The notes under the pieces are model-generated. The model made no database searches and was not told where the DNA came from. It saw only the letters and a list, made by a program, of their open reading frames with translations. A stretch of DNA of 31,397 nt, from the NCBI GenBank assembly GCA_035259385.1, contig DATFWL010000225.1:1-31397 (forward strand), written 5' to 3'. The translations under genes were made by a program, and so were the position numbers. This DNA comes from QHWK01 sp035259385. Lineage in GTDB: Bacteria; Acidobacteriota; Vicinamibacteria; Vicinamibacterales; CAVVIG01. Shown here piece after piece: positions 7,597 through 15,628 of the stretch (position 1 is the stretch's first letter; every line of letters starts with the position of its first letter).

Positions 7597-10051
7597 ACCA
7601 ACGTTGTCCCGCAAGGCTCTCCCGCCGGCGCTGTGGATCTTCCTGACGGCGCTTGCCGTACGGCTCGTGCATGTGTGGCAGATGCGCGCGTCGCCGTTCT
7701 TCTCGGTCCTTCTCGGCGATTCGCGCGGCTACGACGAGTGGGCGAGACGCCTCGCCGGAGGCGACTGGATCGGCACCGACGTCTTCTACCAGGCGCCGCT
7801 CTATCCGTACATGCTCGGCGCGATCTATGCGGTCGCCGGCCGCCATCTGCTGCTCGTCCGCGTCGTACAGGCGGTGATCGGCTCGCTATCCTGCGTGTTC
7901 CTGGCGCTGGCCACGGAGCGCTTCGTTTCGCGGCGAGCGTCCGTCGCTGCGGGGCTGATGCTGGCGCTCTACGCGCCAGCCATCTTTTTCGACGGGCTCA
8001 TTCAGAAGTCCGTTCTCGACGTCTTCTTTCTGTGTGTTGGCATGTACGTGATCGCGGAGATCACGGTCCGGCTACAGCGCGTTCCGGATGAACGTAGCGC
8101 GAAGGCTTTAGCCGAGCGACCGTTGCGATCGCGACGCGCTGACGCTCGGCTGAAGCCTTCGCGCTACATCGAATCGGAAAATGCCCTGAAGCCGGACACC
8201 ACCGCTGTCAAGCGACATTCCCGCGGCAAATCTCTAAGCGGTAGCGTCCGGCTGTCCGCCTCCGCTCCGGCGCCATCGAGCGAAGCTGCGGCGAGACCGG
8301 CCCGAAGCGCCCACCGCGAAGGCTGGCAGCCGGACCCTCGCGATCGCGACGATGCCCTCGTTCACGCGTCGAACCGTGATCGCATGCTCTGGTTCGCGCT
8401 CGGACTCTCCATGGGCGCGCTTGCGCTCACGCGTGAAAACGCGCTCGTCTTCATCGTCGTGATCATCGCCTGGGCACTCACGGCGAATCCCGATTCCCGA
8501 CCCGCGAATCCCGAATCCCGAATCCCGAATCCCCTCTCAGCGCGAGCGACGCGAGCCGCTGTGTTCGTCGCCGGACTCGCCGTTCTCCTCGTCCCGGTGG
8601 CGGCCCGCAACGCCTACGTCGGCGGCGGGTTCTACATCACGACGTCGCAGGCAGGTCCGAACTTCTACATCGGCAACAACCCGCAGTCGGACGGCACCTA
8701 CCAATCGCTCCGCTTCGGCCGCGGCGCCCCGGAGTACGAGCGGCAGGACGCGACCGATCTCGCCGAGCACGCGCTGGGCCGCGCGCTGACGCCCGGCGAG
8801 GTCTCGAGCTACTGGTTCGACAAGGCGATGGACTTCATCACCTCGCAGCCCGGCGCGTGGCTGAAGCTGATGGCGCGCAAGACGGCGCTCCTCTGGAACG
8901 CGGGCGAAATGCTCGACACTGAAAGCCAGGAAGCGCACGCGGAATACTCGTGGCCCCTGAAGATCCTCGGCGGCGTCGGCCACTTCGGCATCGTGGTGCC
9001 GCTCGCGGTGCTCGGCGTCCTGGTCGCGTGGCCGCTGCGCGGGCGCCTCGCGATCCTCTACGGGCTGACGATCGCGTACGCGGCCAGCGTCGCCACCTTC
9101 TACGTGTTCGCACGGTACCGGTATCCGCTGGTGCCGTTGCTGGTGATGTTCGCGAGTGCCGGGGTGACTGGCGCACGCGACTGGTTCGCGGGCGAATGGC
9201 GCGAGCGCGTCGTGTGGGCTGCTGCTGCGCTCGCCGCGGTCGTCGTCGCCTGCAACTGGCCGATGCTCTCAACCACGCTGATGCGGGCGGTGACGGAGAC
9301 CAACCTCGCGGTCGCACTGCAGGCCGACGGCCGTGTAGACGAGGCAGTGGCGCACTACGACCGAGCTGTCGCGCTGCGCCCCGACTACGCGCCGGCGTAC
9401 AACAATCTCGGCACCGCCCTTCGCGCCGAGGGACGCCTGCCCGACGCCGTCGCTGCCTACGAGCGCGCGATCAGCCTGCGCGCGGAGTATCCCGAAGCGC
9501 ACTACAACCTCGCGAACGTCCTCACCGACGCGGGCAAGCCCAAAGAAGCGGCGCAGCACTTTCGCGTCGCGCTGCAGGCGATGCCCGGCTCTGCCGACGT
9601 CCACAACAATCTCGGCATCGCGCTCGTCGACGAAGGCAAACGCGACGATGCGATCACGGAATTCCGCGCGGCGGTGGCGGCCGATCCCGCATCCGCGAAG
9701 TCACATCGCAACCTCGCGGACGCGCTGTCGAGCGTGGGCCGCAACGAGGAAGCGCTGATCGAGTTCCGCCGCGCCGCCCAGCTCGCGCCGGGAGACGGCG
9801 CGATTCGCTACGACCTGGCCAGTTTCCTGATGGAGATCGATCGAACGGAGGAAGCGATCGTCGAATTCCGCGCGGCGCTGAAGCTCACGCCGCGCTCGGT
9901 GCAGGCGCACAACAATCTCGGCATCGCCCTCGCCACGCAGGGGCGGATGGACGAGGCGATCGATCACTTCCGCGCCGCGCTGGCCATCGATCCGAACTTC
10001 GCCGACGCGAAGCGCAATCTCGAGACGGCGCTGGCCGCGGCCCGCCGCTAG
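7577..10051 (+). CDS. Membrane glycosyltransferase (ArnT/PMT-like) fused to seven TPRs
   Basis: 824 residues from a GTG at 7577; no good ribosome-binding site is visible, and TTG at 7604 is an alternative. The N-terminal 570 residues are polytopic, with a lumenal acidic motif after the first membrane helix (LGDSRGYDEWARRLAGGDW) and APLYPYMLGAIYA before the next, as in lipid-linked sugar transferases of the PMT/ArnT group. This predicts transfer of a sugar from a polyprenyl carrier to lipid or protein at the outer face of the inner membrane. Residues from about 575 form seven 34-residue TPRs (for example NNLGTALRAEGRLPDAVAAY). The odd part is residues 172-266: hydrophilic, low-complexity sequence encoded by palindromic repeats, and residues 303-319 encoded by a heptamer array. 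Both fall between or beside membrane helices. The neighbouring divergent gene also carries TPRs. Confidence 0.85.
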   Translation: MDTCASIPTLSRKALPPALWIFLTALAVRLVHVWQMRASPFFSVLLGDSRGYDEWARRLAGGDWIGTDVFYQAPLYPYMLGAIYAVAGRHLLLVRVVQAVIGSLSCVFLALATERFVSRRASVAAGLMLALYAPAIFFDGLIQKSVLDVFFLCVGMYVIAEITVRLQRVPDERSAKALAERPLRSRRADARLKPSRYIESENALKPDTTAVKRHSRGKSLSGSVRLSASAPAPSSEAAARPARSAHREGWQPDPRDRDDALVHASNRDRMLWFALGLSMGALALTRENALVFIVVIIAWALTANPDSRPANPESRIPNPLSARATRAAVFVAGLAVLLVPVAARNAYVGGGFYITTSQAGPNFYIGNNPQSDGTYQSLRFGRGAPEYERQDATDLAEHALGRALTPGEVSSYWFDKAMDFITSQPGAWLKLMARKTALLWNAGEMLDTESQEAHAEYSWPLKILGGVGHFGIVVPLAVLGVLVAWPLRGRLAILYGLTIAYAASVATFYVFARYRYPLVPLLVMFASAGVTGARDWFAGEWRERVVWAAAALAAVVVACNWPMLSTTLMRAVTETNLAVALQADGRVDEAVAHYDRAVALRPDYAPAYNNLGTALRAEGRLPDAVAAYERAISLRAEYPEAHYNLANVLTDAGKPKEAAQHFRVALQAMPGSADVHNNLGIALVDEGKRDDAITEFRAAVAADPASAKSHRNLADALSSVGRNEEALIEFRRAAQLAPGDGAIRYDLASFLMEIDRTEEAIVEFRAALKLTPRSVQAHNNLGIALATQGRMDEAIDHFRAALAIDPNFADAKRNLETALAAARR
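8094..8167. repeat. Palindromic element inside the glycosyltransferase gene
   Basis: Two 25-base arms (8094-8118 and 8143-8167) are reverse complements at 24 of 25 positions, starting GTAGCGCGAAGGCTT, around a 24-base spacer. The reading frame passes through without a stop. The shape is that of an intergenic REP-like element, yet it encodes about 25 residues of a cytoplasmic or loop segment here. Confidence 0.85.
8190..8253. repeat. Second, weaker palindromic element inside the glycosyltransferase gene
   Basis: The arms 8190-8206 and 8237-8253 match as inverted repeats at 14 of 17 positions. The right arm contains GTAGCGTCCGGCT, sharing its GTAGCG head with the element just upstream. Further relics of the same words (CAGCCGGACC near 8328) run to about 8340, suggesting several insertions or decay of a larger composite. 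Confidence 0.6.
8484..8532. repeat. In-frame heptamer array (CGAATCC)n in the glycosyltransferase gene
   Basis: Seven adjoining 7-bp units: CGAATCC, CGATTCC, CGACCCG, then four perfect CGAATCC. The array encodes a Pro/Ser/Asn-rich linker (ANPDSRPANPESRIPNP) between membrane segments. As seven bases is not a multiple of three, a change of one unit would shift the frame. Confidence 0.85.
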
Positions 10052-10063
10052 CAAGGAATGCGG

Positions 10064-10150
10064 CTGCCTTCTGCCTTGCCCTTCTGCCTTGCCCTTCCGC
10101 CTTCTGCCTTTCAGCCTTGAATTCCTGCCTTCCTGCCTTCCCGCCTTGCG
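10064..10150. repeat. Degenerate heptamer array (CTGCCTT) between convergent genes
   Basis: The whole junction between the plus-strand glycosyltransferase (stop 10049-10051) and the minus-strand receptor (stop 10155-10157) is built of CTGCCTT and CTGCCTTGCC words. It has no coding potential. It could act as a bidirectional 3' boundary; no classical terminator is seen. Confidence 0.8.
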
Positions 10151-10154
10151 GAAA

Positions 10155-13130
10155 TCACCACCGGCTCTGCAACGCGAGGCCGATGATCCGTCCCTGCACG
10201 ATGCTGTTCGGACGCAGGTACGACGACGTCGCATAGCTCGTCGACACGTAGCTCACGACCTGATCCGGGTTCAACAGATTGAACGCTTCGACGCTCGGCG
10301 TCAGGCTGACGCGGCCCATGCGGAACGTCTTCGACGCTTTGATGTCGAGCTGGTTGATCCGATCGGCGACGTTCACGAGGTACGGAACCAGCGGAACGGT
10401 CAGCGTGGTCACGGTCAGCGACGGGCCGATCACGATCGCGCCGGCCGGGCACGGCGCCGGGCAGTTCGACGGATACCGCGTCGTCGCGCCGACCGCGTAC
10501 GACGCCGAGTTCGGCGGCGTCGTCGTCGACCCCGGCGCGGTGCCGATCGCGATGCCCCGCGTACTCTGCAGCGACGCGCTGAGCGTAATCCCGTACTTGA
10601 CAGGGAGCGAGCCGGCGAGCTTCAGGTTGTTGCGCCACGGAATCGTGAAGCCGTCCTCGAGGTTGCGCTCGTCGCAGAAACGCAGGAAGTTCGGGTTGTC
10701 GGGCTGCGTGCAGTTCACGTTCAACTCGCGCTCGATCGACAGTCCGCCGAACAGCTGCGCGCCGCGGCCCGGCCGCGCACGGAACTCGAACGAGTAGCTG
10801 TTGTAGATCCGCTGCCGCTGCGGATCGAAGGTGTCGAGGATGTCCGACGGCCGGCTGTTCGCCGCGGCGCTGCGGTTGTAGACGGTGATCGGCGTGCCGG
10901 TCATCGGGTTGGAGATCTGGATGGGCGTGTAATCGGCGTAGGTCCACTCGGTGTGGTACGTGCTCGTGAGGTTGTGGAACGTGCCGTGAAACCACGCGCC
11001 GGACAGCGAGAGCCGCGGCAGGAGCTCATGCTGCAGTTCAACCGCGCTTTCGAGATTCCACGTCCGCGGAAAGTCGCCGTAGCGGTTCAGCGCGGCAGTG
11101 CCGAAGTTCGCCGGCAGCTGCCCGAAATTGATCTCGCAGCCAGGCGTCAGGTACACGCAGCCGCGCGCGCCCTGCGCGATGTCGTCGCGGTTCAGGTCGG
11201 TCCACGCGAGGCTCGTCGACGTCGCCGACACCAGCGGATTGTAGTTGTCGGCGACGCCGGTCGTGCGCTGCTGGTTGTAGCGGTTGAGCGAGAATTTGAC
11301 GGCAGTCTTGGCGTTGCCGCGCACGTCGTACACCGCCGCGAAGCGCGGCGCCCAGTCGCGCCAGTTCGGCAGGTTCTCGATCGCGTCGAAGTGGCGCGCC
11401 GGTACGAATCGGCCCACCGGCGAATCGCCTTCCAGCACCTGCGCATTCAGCGCTTCCCAGCGCAGCCCGGCGTTGATCGTCAGGCGCTGCAGCGTCCACG
11501 CGTCCTGCGCGAAGATTCCGAGGTCGTAGTTCAGACGCTCGCCGAACGACGTCAGCGGCGTATTGCGAATCACGACCGAGTTCGGCACCGAGTACGGAAT
11601 GCCGGTGCTGTTGCTGCGGTACTGCTGCGTGAGATCCGCGTTGGCGTCGTAGGTGTGCGTGAACGTGCCCCACGTCCGCTGGAACCCGAACTTGATGTTG
11701 TGCGAGCCGGTGACGTAGGTCGCCGCCGCCTGAACGTTGTAGCGCGCCGGGCTGTGCGTGAGCTGCACCGTCGCCGCCGTTTTTCTCCCGCCGAGATCGA
11801 GCTCGGACCGTGACGCGTTGGCGAACCAGTCGGAGTTGCCGCGAATCTGCGCGATGCCCGGACGGTACTCGTTCGTGTAGTACTCGAGGTTGCTCGAGAA
11901 GCCGCCGTCGATCAGCAGCTTGTTGGTGACCGTCGACGTCCACTTCGCCTGGTTGGTGTGATACGCGGGCGAGTTCCACACCGTCGCCGCGGTCTCGGGC
12001 TCGTAGAGGCTCTGCATGTCGTGGCCGCGGTACTTGTCGATCTCGTCGTCGTACGCGGAGAACTTGTTCCGCGGACTCACCTGCCACGTGATCCGCCCCA
12101 TGATGCTCTTGATGAACTGGTCGTCGATGCCCTGGCTGCCGTCCTTGAAGAAGGTGTTCGCGATGTAGTTGTTGACCGAGTAGTAGCGGCCGGAGATGAA
12201 GAACCACAGGCGGTTTTTCAGCAGCGGTCCGCCCTCGCCACCCGTGTAATCGACGATGCGATCGGTCGCGTTGCCGGCGGCGAGCCCGGGAACTGGCGGC
12301 ACGAATTCAGGATGTCCCGTCTGCAGGCGCGACGAGAGATTGTCGCGCTGCCACGTGCCGGGACGGACCGCGCCGGAGAACGATCCGCTGAAGCGGTTCC
12401 CGCCCTCCTTCGGGATCATGTTGAGCCGCACGCCGCCTGCCGACGTCTCCGCGCCGATGCCGCTCGTCTGGTACGCGACCTCCTGGTTCATGGCGTCGTT
12501 GAAGTAGCTCTGCACCGCCCCGTCCGCCATCAGGCCGTTCACCATCATGCCGTCCACCATCACGGTGTTGTTCGCGGCCGACTGGCCGTGCGTGGACATG
12601 TAGGTCTGCTGCATGCCGCGTGCGCCCGCGGTGTCGGGCAGGTTCAGGCTGATCCCGACGACGAGCTGGCCGAGACCCTGGATGGTGCGGCCGGTCGGGA
12701 TCTCGTCCATCGCGTCGCGGTTGAGGACCTGCATGTGTGACGCGTTCTGCACGTCGACCACCGGCGATGCTGCCGACACCGTGACCGATTCCTCGAGTGC
12801 ACCCACCCGCATCTCGGCGTTGATCGTCGCGGTGAAATCGGTCGGCAGTTCGACCGCCTGGCGTTTGAAGGTCTGGAATCCGCTGAGGGTGAAGGTGACC
12901 GTGTAGACGCCCGGGCGCAGGTCCACGATCTTGTACTGGCCGGCGCCGTCTGTCGTCACCGTGCGCGCTTTTTCGATCAGGACATCGCTCGACGCTTCGA
13001 CCGTCACACCTGGCAGCACCGCGCCCGACGTATCTTTGACGCTGCCGGCGATCGCGCTCTGCGCGCGCGCTGCCGCCGGAAACAATAGGACCACGAATAC
13101 CGCGAGCGAGGTCGACGGGCGCCACGTCAT
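10155..13130 (-). CDS. TonB-dependent receptor, Oar-like, with carboxypeptidase-regulatory domain (complete)
   Basis: Complete 991-residue receptor, third paralogue of the window. It starts MTWRPSTSLAVFVVLLFPAA with a signal peptide ending ARAQ; a purine-rich AGGGGG lies just upstream of the ATG at 13130. The order is the same as in the other two: carboxypeptidase-regulatory domain (SAIAGSVKDTSGAVLPG), plug with VGQLVVGISLNLPDTAG and MIPKEGGNRFSGSF, then the barrel, ending LALQSRW with a terminal aromatic. Its upstream region lacks the leader block shared by the first two, and contains an A/T-rich stretch (13151-13162) inside an otherwise GC-rich gap, so it may be controlled separately. The ligand is unknown. 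Confidence 0.95.
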   Translation of the reverse strand: MTWRPSTSLAVFVVLLFPAAARAQSAIAGSVKDTSGAVLPGVTVEASSDVLIEKARTVTTDGAGQYKIVDLRPGVYTVTFTLSGFQTFKRQAVELPTDFTATINAEMRVGALEESVTVSAASPVVDVQNASHMQVLNRDAMDEIPTGRTIQGLGQLVVGISLNLPDTAGARGMQQTYMSTHGQSAANNTVMVDGMMVNGLMADGAVQSYFNDAMNQEVAYQTSGIGAETSAGGVRLNMIPKEGGNRFSGSFSGAVRPGTWQRDNLSSRLQTGHPEFVPPVPGLAAGNATDRIVDYTGGEGGPLLKNRLWFFISGRYYSVNNYIANTFFKDGSQGIDDQFIKSIMGRITWQVSPRNKFSAYDDEIDKYRGHDMQSLYEPETAATVWNSPAYHTNQAKWTSTVTNKLLIDGGFSSNLEYYTNEYRPGIAQIRGNSDWFANASRSELDLGGRKTAATVQLTHSPARYNVQAAATYVTGSHNIKFGFQRTWGTFTHTYDANADLTQQYRSNSTGIPYSVPNSVVIRNTPLTSFGERLNYDLGIFAQDAWTLQRLTINAGLRWEALNAQVLEGDSPVGRFVPARHFDAIENLPNWRDWAPRFAAVYDVRGNAKTAVKFSLNRYNQQRTTGVADNYNPLVSATSTSLAWTDLNRDDIAQGARGCVYLTPGCEINFGQLPANFGTAALNRYGDFPRTWNLESAVELQHELLPRLSLSGAWFHGTFHNLTSTYHTEWTYADYTPIQISNPMTGTPITVYNRSAAANSRPSDILDTFDPQRQRIYNSYSFEFRARPGRGAQLFGGLSIERELNVNCTQPDNPNFLRFCDERNLEDGFTIPWRNNLKLAGSLPVKYGITLSASLQSTRGIAIGTAPGSTTTPPNSASYAVGATTRYPSNCPAPCPAGAIVIGPSLTVTTLTVPLVPYLVNVADRINQLDIKASKTFRMGRVSLTPSVEAFNLLNPDQVVSYVSTSYATSSYLRPNSIVQGRIIGLALQSRW

Positions 13131-13250
13131 ACGGTCCCCCCTGGACTTACGACAAATTTATCGCTGGACCTTAACGCCGGCTTGACGGGTTTGCAAGAGG
13201 AGTGATGCGACGCTCGCGCGAGTCGGGGGTTGGGATAGCGGCTGGGGCCC

Positions 13251-14309
13251 CTACTTCGGTACGAATGCCAGGAACCGCCGCGGGTTGTCCTCGAGGATGT
13301 GCTTCACCGTCGCCTCGCTGACGCCGGCCTTGACGAGCATCGGCGCGAAGGCGGTGACCGTCTGCCCGATGCCCGGGCCGCCGTTCTTCTTCAGCGCGCG
13401 TCCGGTGGCGAAGTCCGACGACAGCAGCAGCTGATCGGCGAACCCCGCGTCGAGAAACGCGAGGATCATCGTCACGCGCTTCTCGTCGGGAATGATCACG
13501 GTGAGCGTCACGCGGTCGAAGCCGACGAAAACGCCGCGCTTCGCGAGCTGCTGCGCGATCTGCGCTTTGGGATCGTCGAGGCAGCAGACGTGTCCGATCG
13601 CGAGGTGACGCGGGTTCGCGCCAGCCGCCTCGAGCACGTCGAGTTGTCTCAGCGCCGTATCCATTGGCACGGGCGGATCGACCACGCGGACACCGGTGTA
13701 GGCGTTGTGCGTGAAGATCGGGAGGCCGCTCTTCGCCTGTGCCTTGCCGACGGCGGTGAACACCTTCCGCTCGTCGTCGGTCAGCACGCCGCCCTGCTGG
13801 CCGATCTCGCCGAAGGCGCCGAGCCGCTGGGTCTGCGCGTCGCGGACGAGATCGTCGGCGAGCTGGTCGGCGCTCTTCGTCGCGATCTCAGGCGGGTAGT
13901 TGCGCTGCATGTAGAAGCCGCCGCTGGCGACGATCGGGACCTGTGAGGCAGAGGCAATCCGCTGCAACGCGTCGAGGTCGCGATCCATGTCCGGGTGGCC
14001 GCCGTCCACGATGCAGCCGACGCCGTCTTTTCCGGCAGCTTTCGTCTCTTCGATCATCAGGTCCACGTCGTCGGTGAAGCTCGGCGGGACGGGCCGCCCG
14101 GCTTTCTCGGCGAGCGCCTTGGTCAGCGGATAGCGGATCGAAAGGTGCTCGTGAAAGAGGATCGCGCCACGGATGGAATCGGGCGGCATGTCCTTGAGGA
14201 GCGTACGAATAATTGCGCCGCGCTCGACAGTCGGTCGTGGCTGTGCGAGCAGAGGAGCAACCGTGCCCGCTCCCAGCAGCGCCAGCAGGTCCCGTCGCGT
14301 CATATCCAT
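13251..14309 (-). CDS. Phosphotriesterase-family amidohydrolase with Tat signal
   Basis: 352 residues starting MDMTRRDLLALLGAG, a twin-arginine export signal (TRRDLL), so a folded metalloenzyme in the periplasm is expected. The metal-site motifs of the PTE family are present: FHEHL (H53, H55), THNA (H201), IGHVCC (H240) and SSDFA (D299). At the bridging position, where true phosphotriesterases carry a carboxylated lysine, this protein has Glu168 (AFGEIGQQG), as in the E. coli phosphotriesterase homology protein. It is therefore probably a lactonase- or esterase-like hydrolase and not an organophosphate enzyme; the substrate is unknown. A 278-residue upstream extension is open but antisense to the sigma gene and was rejected. 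ATG 14303 is an alternative start. Confidence 0.88.
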   Translation of the reverse strand: MDMTRRDLLALLGAGTVAPLLAQPRPTVERGAIIRTLLKDMPPDSIRGAILFHEHLSIRYPLTKALAEKAGRPVPPSFTDDVDLMIEETKAAGKDGVGCIVDGGHPDMDRDLDALQRIASASQVPIVASGGFYMQRNYPPEIATKSADQLADDLVRDAQTQRLGAFGEIGQQGGVLTDDERKVFTAVGKAQAKSGLPIFTHNAYTGVRVVDPPVPMDTALRQLDVLEAAGANPRHLAIGHVCCLDDPKAQIAQQLAKRGVFVGFDRVTLTVIIPDEKRVTMILAFLDAGFADQLLLSSDFATGRALKKNGGPGIGQTVTAFAPMLVKAGVSEATVKHILEDNPRRFLAFVPK

Positions 14310-14331
14310 GGCGCCTACTATACCCACGGGG

Positions 14332-14422
14332 GGATCGGGAATCGTTTTTCCGCATCCACACGGGGTCGGGAATCGTTTCCGAAAACGATTCCCGACCCCC
14401 TGTGGAAAACCCCTGTGGAAAA
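14332..14422. repeat. Near-perfect palindrome plus direct repeats in the divergent promoter region
   Basis: Arms 14356-14379 and 14382-14405 are reverse complements at 22 of 24 positions with a two-base centre. The core GGTCGGGAATCGTTT is also seen in part just before (14335-14348). It is followed by a perfect 13-base tandem duplication CCCCTGTGGAAAA (14397-14409, 14410-14422). It lies between the start codons of the phosphotriesterase gene (minus) and the sigma gene (plus), so it must contain or adjoin both promoters. It may be a mobile palindrome or a dyad operator. Confidence 0.8.
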
Positions 14423-14471
14423 TCGGTGAACCGGGCGGCCGACGGTGGCGTCTTGCCGGGTGACTGCGGCA

Positions 14472-15041
14472 ATGCATGACGATGTGGCCCAGCTGGCTGG
14501 CGCGTTCGTGACAACGGACCACACTGCCGACCAGGAATTCGAAGCGCGGCTGGTCGAATCGTCCACGCTGGCCTTCCGCGTCGCCTACAGCGTGCTGCGA
14601 CACCGCCAGGACGCCGAGGATGTCGCGCAGGAAGCATTCGTCAAGGCCTATCGCAGCTTCAGCCAGCTCCGCGATCGCGAGCGCTTCCGCGCCTGGCTGG
14701 TTCGCGTGACCTGGCGGCTCGCACTCGATCGGCGCCGCGGCGATCGCCGCCGCGAAGCGCGCGACACCGAGTCGGCCATCGCACGCGACATGCGGCCAAC
14801 GGCCTGCGTGACCGACGACCTCGTCGCCCGCGAGCGGGCCGCGCATCTGTGGCATGCGATCGACGAGCTGCCCGAGAAGCTCCGCGTAGCCGTCGTACTC
14901 GCGAACATCGAAGGGCATGACGTCGGCGAGGTCGCGCGCCTGCTCGCGGTGCCGGAGGGCACCGTGAAGTCGCGCCTGTTCCTGGCGCGGCAGCGACTGA
15001 AGGAGCACCTGCAATGGATGCGGACCACCGAGACCAAGTGA
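14472..15041 (+). CDS. ECF-type RNA polymerase sigma factor
   Basis: 189 residues from ATG 14472; GTG at 14445 or 14460 would lengthen it slightly and no start has a strong ribosome-binding site. The sigma-2 region covers about 30-95, with the typical DAEDVAQEAFVKAYRSFSQL helix and WLVRVTWRLALDRRR. Sigma-4 covers about 128-178 (DELPEKLRVAVVLANIEGHD, then VPEGTVKSRLFLARQRLKEHL). There is no sigma-3, so it is an extracytoplasmic-function sigma factor directing polymerase to a small regulon, very likely including its own operon. It overlaps the next gene by 28 bases, which implies translational coupling to a partner controlling it. Confidence 0.95.
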   Translation: MHDDVAQLAGAFVTTDHTADQEFEARLVESSTLAFRVAYSVLRHRQDAEDVAQEAFVKAYRSFSQLRDRERFRAWLVRVTWRLALDRRRGDRRREARDTESAIARDMRPTACVTDDLVARERAAHLWHAIDELPEKLRVAVVLANIEGHDVGEVARLLAVPEGTVKSRLFLARQRLKEHLQWMRTTETK

Positions 15042-15628
15042 CCGTCGCCGCGCTCGACCGCGAGCTGAAGACGATGCTCGGCGTCGATCCGTCGCCGGAG
15101 TTCGTCGCCCGCGTGCGGACGCGGATTGCCGACGAGCCATCACCCGTCTCGTCGTGGTTCGGTGCGTGGCGAATCGCGGCGTCTCTCGTTGCCGTGACCG
15201 CCGTGGCGATCGTCGCAGCCGCCGTCGTCGTCATCCGTGAAGGAGCCGGAAATGTGACGTCACCGCAGCCTGTCCTCGACAGCCGGCCGGCTGCGCTGTC
15301 CGGCTCGCCGATCCCTGAGCTGACCGGGCGGGCACTCCGAGTCTCCAGCGAACCGACGTCAGGTGTCCCGGGAGTGCGCACGGCAGCGCAGCACGCACTG
15401 GCGACACCGCAACGAGCGGAACCCGAGATCCTGGTCGATGCCCGCGAGGTGGCCGCGCTGCGCGCGTTGATCGACGGCACTCGCGACGGCCGCATCGATC
15501 TCGCGCCGGTGCTGAACGCTGCGAAGCCATCCGTCATGGAGCTGCCGCCCGTCGTCGACATCGACATTCCCGCGATCACCATCGAGCCGATTGCGCCCGC
15601 TCCGGGCGAAGAAGGAGTACGTCAGTGA
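15014..15628 (+). CDS. Single-pass membrane protein, probable anti-sigma factor
   Basis: 204 residues. The N-terminal 50 are soluble and charged (AALDRELKTMLGVDPSPEFVARVR), residues about 52-73 form one membrane helix (IAASLVAVTAVAIVAAAVVV), and the rest is an outward Pro/Ala-rich domain ending in an acidic, Ile/Pro-rich tail. No zinc-binding HxxxCxxC motif is visible, so it is not a ZAS-type anti-sigma. The anti-sigma role is inferred from its 28-base overlap with the sigma gene and its topology. The start ATG lies inside the sigma gene. A stress- or envelope-sensing role is likely; the signal is unknown. Confidence 0.75.
   Translation: MDADHRDQVTVAALDRELKTMLGVDPSPEFVARVRTRIADEPSPVSSWFGAWRIAASLVAVTAVAIVAAAVVVIREGAGNVTSPQPVLDSRPAALSGSPIPELTGRALRVSSEPTSGVPGVRTAAQHALATPQRAEPEILVDAREVAALRALIDGTRDGRIDLAPVLNAAKPSVMELPPVVDIDIPAITIEPIAPAPGEEGVRQ

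Noticed and set aside
8484..8532. CRISPR-like array
   Set aside because: Units are 7 bp with no spacers; no cas gene is present. The same applies to the arrays at 10064, 24409, 28407 and 30705.
14310..15143. A 278-codon N-terminal extension of the phosphotriesterase frame
   Set aside because: It is antisense to the sigma and anti-sigma genes and crosses the palindrome; the Tat signal at MDMTRRDLL marks the true start.
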